Assembly: GCA_040386975.1 (NCBI GenBank)
Contig: JAZKEO010000001.1
Location: 83,048-147,047 of the forward strand
DNA from: M2408 sp040386975
Lineage (GTDB): Bacteria; Bacteroidota; Bacteroidia; Flavobacteriales_D; Crocinitomicaceae
DNA length: 64,000 nucleotides
Direction: 5' to 3'
Part shown: positions 60,877-64,000 of the stretch, in pieces
Numbering within the stretch: the first letter of the stretch is position 1
Layout: each line of letters begins with the position of its first letter
Position numbers and translations under genes: made by a program
Notes under the pieces: generated by a model
Seen by the model: only the letters and a program-made list of their open reading frames with translations
Told to the model about the DNA's origin: nothing
Database searches by the model: none

Positions 60877-61410
60877 ATGATTTTAGAAGAAGAACAGTTG
60901 ATTTTAGTTGATGAAAACGACCATGAATTGGGCTTTATGCCGAAGTTGGAAGTGCATCAAAAAGGATTGTTACATAGAGCTTTTTCTATTTTAATTTTTA
61001 ATTCTAAAGGTGAATTTTTAATCCAAAAGCGTGCTGATGGTAAATACCATTCTTCTAATTTATGGACAAATACCTGTTGTTCACATCCACGAAAAGGAGA
61101 AATCATAATCGATGCGGCTCACAGAAGACTAAAAGAAGAAATGGGCTTTGATTGTGAGTTGAATTTCGCCTATAAATTCATTTATAAAACGGATTTTGAA
61201 AACGAATTGGTGGAACACGAGTTTGACCATGTTTTTTTAGGAGAGTTTAATGAAAATCCTTTGCCAAATCCAAGTGAAGTTTCTGATTTTAAATGGATTC
61301 GTCTTTCAGATTTGAGAAATGACATGCAAAAATCACCAGAAAAGTATACTTTTTGGTTTAAGAAAATTTTACAGGAACACTTAAAGTCTTTTTATTTTCC
61401 TAAAAAATGA
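60877..61410 (+). CDS. idi: Isopentenyl-diphosphate delta-isomerase, type I
   Basis: 177 residues. The catalytic cysteine lies in NLWTNTCCSHPRKGE (C67/C68) and the glutamates of the metal site in ENELVEHEFDHVF (E113/E115); the Nudix-like core AAHRRLKEEMGFDCEL is intact. It interconverts IPP and DMAPP for isoprenoid (quinone, carotenoid, undecaprenyl) synthesis. Cytosolic. Sixty bases of repeat-word DNA separate it from queD. Confidence 0.94.
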   Translation: MILEEEQLILVDENDHELGFMPKLEVHQKGLLHRAFSILIFNSKGEFLIQKRADGKYHSSNLWTNTCCSHPRKGEIIIDAAHRRLKEEMGFDCELNFAYKFIYKTDFENELVEHEFDHVFLGEFNENPLPNPSEVSDFKWIRLSDLRNDMQKSPEKYTFWFKKILQEHLKSFYFPKK

Positions 61411-61418
61411 CTTATTGA

Positions 61419-61447
61419 GTGAAAAGTGAAGAATTAAAAGTGAAAAA
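61419..61447. repeat. AGTGAAAAGTGAAGAATTAAAAGTG word repeat
   Basis: Reverse complement of the CACTCTTCACTTTTC words at 3899, 31479 and 37340; lies between idi and queD. Confidence 0.5.
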
Positions 61448-61470
61448 TTGTTTAAAAATCCTAATATAAA

Positions 61471-61875
61471 ATGAAAGTTAGTCGTAGAGAAACCTTTAAT
61501 GCCGCACATCGCTTAAACAACAGCGATTGGAGTGAAAAAGAAAATCAGGAAATTTTTGGACTTTGCAACAATCCAAATTACCACGGACATAATTACGTAC
61601 TAGAAGTTTGGGTTGATGGTGAAATAAATCCTCAAACAGGCTACGTAATTGACTTAAAAATCTTGAGCGAACTCATAAAACAAGAAGTTTCAGAACCTTT
61701 TGATCATAGAAACCTAAATTTAGACTGTGAAGAATTTAAAAACTTAAATCCAACGGCAGAAAACATTGCTTTGGTTATTTGGAATAAATTAAGAGCAAAA
61801 TTGGATGCAAAATTAGCACTTGAAATTCGCTTGTGGGAAACAGATCGGAATTCTGTTTTTTACGATGGGAAGTGA
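61471..61875 (+). CDS. queD: 6-carboxytetrahydropterin synthase (QueD / PTPS family)
   Basis: 134 residues. Zinc ligands H13 (FNAAHRL), H38 and H40 (NYHGHNY); catalytic C32 (GLCNNPNYHG) and H79 (PFDHRNLN), with E in RLWETDRNS. The order and length match the PTPS/QueD family, which makes 6-carboxytetrahydropterin for queuosine or, less often, tetrahydrobiopterin-type pterins. No other que gene is in the window. Its stop codon abuts the stop of the convergent lipoprotein gene with no base between. Confidence 0.9.
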   Translation: MKVSRRETFNAAHRLNNSDWSEKENQEIFGLCNNPNYHGHNYVLEVWVDGEINPQTGYVIDLKILSELIKQEVSEPFDHRNLNLDCEEFKNLNPTAENIALVIWNKLRAKLDAKLALEIRLWETDRNSVFYDGK

Positions 61876-62301
61876 TTATTCGATTTTTTTTGAGATGATA
61901 AAGTTACCTGTTGAATTTGGATAATATAATTCATTATATGTTCCTTTTATGTAATAGGTTGTAGTCTGTTCTTCAAAATACCAATACCCTTTTAAGTTAT
62001 AGAAATTTCCGTTAATATTTAATTCTCCAGAAGTAATGTTTTTTTCTTCATCAACTTTTAGAAAAGAATAAGTTTTTACAGAATTGACTTCATGTTCAAA
62101 ATAAATATCTTTAGTTTTTTTTGAATCTTCATTGCCAATTTCAGCAGAATCAAATTTTTTAAGATAAAAAGTTTGTGAATAGGTCGAATCAGGATTAATT
62201 ATGAAATCATAATAACCAAAAGGTAAATCTGATTCCTCTTCTTTTTTACATGAAGAAATAATCATAATTAATAAAATAAAGAAAAATAAACATCTTTTCA
62301 T
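61876..62301 (-). CDS. Small lipoprotein, second of a tandem pair
   Basis: 141 residues. Lipobox IISSC (about C18) and acidic KKEEESD export-type tag. DLPFGYYDFIINPDSTYSQTF opens the mature part, then strands ending GYWYFEEQTTTYYIKGTYNEL and NFIISKKIE. It shares the PxGYY opening and a GNW/GYWxFxxxTxxYxIKG motif with its neighbour, so the two are diverged duplicates. Outer-membrane lipoprotein of unknown function. Two bases separate it from the neighbour. Confidence 0.75.
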   Translation of the reverse strand: MKRCLFFFILLIMIISSCKKEEESDLPFGYYDFIINPDSTYSQTFYLKKFDSAEIGNEDSKKTKDIYFEHEVNSVKTYSFLKVDEEKNITSGELNINGNFYNLKGYWYFEEQTTTYYIKGTYNELYYPNSTGNFIISKKIE

Positions 62302-62303
62302 AA

Positions 62304-62708
62304 TTATTCTACTTTAACCATTTCAAAAGTGCCATAATAGTAAAAAATCAATGTACCACCCATTCCGTAACCAATTTTAGTAAACTTACCTTTAATTACA
62401 TAATCCTTTGTTTTTTTGTTAAAAGACCAATTGCCATCAATTTCATAATACCCATATGATGGGATTTTAACTTTGCCTTCAGCTTTTTTATCATGGACGA
62501 TTAAAGTGTCATTTAAATTGTCGTCGTAAATAACAATTTTTGATTCATCAGTTTCAATCACTTTAATAATCCCACTTCTAAAGTCAATACCATTATCGTA
62601 TGTACAAGTAATTTTATAGTATCCAATAGGTAGTTTGTTTGGTTCAACTTTATCCTTCGTACACGAAAAAACTAGTAATATAAAAAGAAAATAAATGTAT
62701 TTTTTCAT
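62304..62708 (-). CDS. Small lipoprotein, first of a tandem pair
   Basis: 134 residues from MKKYIYFLFILLVFSC; an ATG five codons upstream is possible but not needed. Lipobox LVFSC, then TKDKVEPNKLPIGYYKITCTYDNG. Central strand-rich region and GNWSFNKKTKDYVIKGKFTKI match the neighbouring lipoprotein. No family recognised. Probably translated with its neighbour (2-nt gap). No usual promoter box is seen just upstream. Confidence 0.72.
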   Translation of the reverse strand: MKKYIYFLFILLVFSCTKDKVEPNKLPIGYYKITCTYDNGIDFRSGIIKVIETDESKIVIYDDNLNDTLIVHDKKAEGKVKIPSYGYYEIDGNWSFNKKTKDYVIKGKFTKIGYGMGGTLIFYYYGTFEMVKVE

Positions 62709-62808
62709 AAAGTTAGTTCTCAATCCTTATCTTTAAATAACGCACTAATCTACTAAAATATTTCAAACTAAATCCATTTTTCTTTTTTCAGAATTAAAAT
62801 AAAATGTT

Positions 62809-62816
62809 TACCTTTG
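62809..62816 (+). promoter_or_regulatory. Promoter -7 box (TACCTTTG) five bases before pyrR start
   Basis: Perfect TAnnTTTG followed by CCACG and ATG (62822). It lies within the in-frame extension that starts at 62804, so the true start is 62822 and the message is nearly leaderless. Confidence 0.65.
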
Positions 62817-62821
62817 CCACG

Positions 62822-63370
62822 ATGGAAAAGCAAGTCATTTTAAACCCAAAACAATTTGAGTTGACACTGAATCGACTTTGCTATCAAATCATCGAAAATC
62901 ACAACAATTTTGAAAATACGGTTTTAATTGGTCTGCAACCTCGTGGAATCAATGTGTTGACTCGTTTGAAGAAACAGTTGGAACAGATTTTAAAAAAGGA
63001 AATTGTGTGTGGGAATTTGGATATTACTTTTTACCGCGATGATTTTAGAAGAAGAGAAACTCCCATCATTCCTAGTGCAACAAACATTGATTTTATTATA
63101 GAAAATAAAAAAGTCATTTTAATTGACGATGTACTTTTTACTGGGAGAACGATTCGTTCGGGAATTGATGCTTTGATGGCATTTGGACGACCAGAAAAAG
63201 TAGAATTGTTGACATTTATTGACAGACGTTTCACACGACAATTACCGATTCAAGCCGATTATATTGGAAAAACAATCGATACTTTGAGTTCCGAACGCGT
63301 CAATGTTGAATGGGAAGAAATTGAGGGAACAGATCAAGTAGTTTTATATTCACAAGAAAATAATGGATAA
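62822..63370 (+). CDS. pyrR: Bifunctional pyr operon regulator / uracil phosphoribosyltransferase-like PyrR
   Basis: 182 residues from MEKQVILNPKQFELTLNRL, the usual PyrR start. LIGLQPRGINVLTRLKKQLE and the PRPP site VILIDDVLFTGRTIRSGIDAL are family signatures. PyrR regulates pyrimidine genes by RNA attenuation in Firmicutes and has uracil phosphoribosyltransferase activity. Here it opens the pyr operon but the promoter sits right before its start codon, leaving no room for an upstream attenuator. It overlaps pyrB by 8 nt. Confidence 0.93.
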   Translation: MEKQVILNPKQFELTLNRLCYQIIENHNNFENTVLIGLQPRGINVLTRLKKQLEQILKKEIVCGNLDITFYRDDFRRRETPIIPSATNIDFIIENKKVILIDDVLFTGRTIRSGIDALMAFGRPEKVELLTFIDRRFTRQLPIQADYIGKTIDTLSSERVNVEWEEIEGTDQVVLYSQENNG

Positions 63371-64000
63371 TTTAAGCGTTGAACATTTAATTGGAATCAG
63401 GGATTTAACTGAAAAAGACATTCAAATCATTTTTCAAACCGCTGATAGTTTCAAACAAGTTATCAATCGTCCAATTAAAAAAGTTCCTTCGCTCAGAGAT
63501 ATTACAATTGCCAATTTATTTTTTGAGAATTCAACCAGAACACGACTTTCCTTTGAAATTGCTCAAAAACGTTTGTCTGCGGATATCGTAAACTTCAGTG
63601 CAGCAAGCAGTTCCGTTAAAAAAGGCGAAACCTTGGTTGATACGGTAAACAACATTCTTTCGATGAAAGTCGATATGTTGGTAATGCGTCATTCAAGTCC
63701 TGGAGCAGCACAATTTTTGTCACGAAAAGTGAATGCGAAAATCATAAATGCTGGTGATGGAACACATGAACATCCAACACAAGCACTTTTAGACGCATAT
63801 TCAATCAGAGAAAAATTGGGCGATGTAGCAGGAAAAAAAGTCGTGATTGTGGGAGATATTTTACATTCTCGCGTTGCTTTGTCAAATATTTATTGTCTGC
63901 AAAAATTAGGCGCAGAAGTGATGGTTTGTGGTCCAACGACTTTAATTCCGAAATACATTCATCAACTGGGGGTAAAAGTGGAACATAATTTAATCAAAGC
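63363..64000 (+). CDS. pyrB: Aspartate carbamoyltransferase catalytic subunit (3' truncated)
   Basis: Starts with ATG inside the 3' end of pyrR (8-nt overlap), so the genes are translationally coupled. The window holds about 212 codons. MDNLSVEHLIGIRDLTEKDI is the family start; the carbamoyl-phosphate loop FFENSTRTRLSFE holds S57-T58-R59-T60-R61, and HEHPTQALLDAYSI and VVIVGDILHSRVALSN follow in order. It makes N-carbamoyl-L-aspartate in the second step of pyrimidine synthesis. It runs off the window's end. Confidence 0.95.
   Translation, partial: MDNLSVEHLIGIRDLTEKDIQIIFQTADSFKQVINRPIKKVPSLRDITIANLFFENSTRTRLSFEIAQKRLSADIVNFSAASSSVKKGETLVDTVNNILSMKVDMLVMRHSSPGAAQFLSRKVNAKIINAGDGTHEHPTQALLDAYSIREKLGDVAGKKVVIVGDILHSRVALSNIYCLQKLGAEVMVCGPTTLIPKYIHQLGVKVEHNLIK

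Noticed and set aside
1..64000. tRNA, rRNA, transposase, integrase, prophage, replication origin
   Set aside because: I looked for T-loop-like GTTCGAATC, ribosomal motifs, DDE/tyrosine recombinase motifs and dnaA clusters on both strands by eye and saw none; a tRNAscan or Infernal run would settle it.

Overview
The window comes from a low-GC, AT-rich chromosome of the phylum Bacteroidota, most likely Flavobacteriales. Evidence: promoters of the TAnnTTTG type lie ahead of many genes; three large secreted proteins end in type IX secretion (T9SS) C-terminal sorting domains; and lineage-typical families occur (fused CcsBA, DUF2480, DUF3127, the alternative GlmU-like nucleotidyltransferase, fused E1 alpha-beta ketoacid dehydrogenase). 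Genus cannot be fixed by reading alone. No rRNA, tRNA, transposase, integrase, prophage or CRISPR array was seen, so this is core chromosome, densely coded on both strands, with unusually repeat-rich intergenic DNA.

Layout. 1-5.5 kb: end of a polysaccharide flippase, a secreted small protein, a Na+/solute symporter, a GlmU-like protein, a LuxC-type acyl-CoA reductase and a divergent ferredoxin. 5.7-10 kb: superoxide dismutase, MiaE, a bestrophin/beta-carbonic anhydrase pair, OsmC and a GxxExxY protein. 10-18 kb: glutathione peroxidase overlapping a giant CcsBA cytochrome c assembly protein, a PorE-like OmpA protein and an acyl-CoA dehydrogenase. 18-29 kb: envelope proteins of unknown function, a GH3/beta-lactamase-fold fusion, a peroxiredoxin-photolyase-phosphoesterase operon and a PLP enzyme. 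29-45 kb: EttA, VF530, a T9SS M1 peptidase, rhomboid, lipocalin-like lipoprotein, DUF2480, RarA, a pyridine nucleotide-disulfide oxidoreductase family protein without the disulfide, YkgJ, a SiaB-like kinase facing a sensor kinase, a T9SS M43 peptidase, an SSB-like DUF3127 protein and a flavin reductase. 45-64 kb: HldD, a giant T9SS PGRP amidase, a LytS/LytTR pair, TruA, an LRR lipoprotein, a small transcript candidate, a possible metal-handling trio, ketoacid dehydrogenase E1, Idi, QueD, two related lipoproteins, PyrR and the start of PyrB.

Themes. Cell-surface biology dominates: T9SS cargo, a PorE-like envelope protein, peptidoglycan-active enzymes, LPS heptose synthesis and several lipoproteins. 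Oxidative or metal stress functions are scattered (SOD, OsmC, GPx, Bcp, photolyase). The most interesting unexplained signals are (1) a modular intergenic repeat present in at least five copies, in which three copies carry different palindromes at the same position and the left module forms a long stem; (2) a short terminator-bounded transcription unit at 56221-56317 that has a 12-codon ORF and an upstream match to a sigma-54 promoter; and (3) promoter boxes set so close to start codons that several mRNAs should be nearly leaderless.
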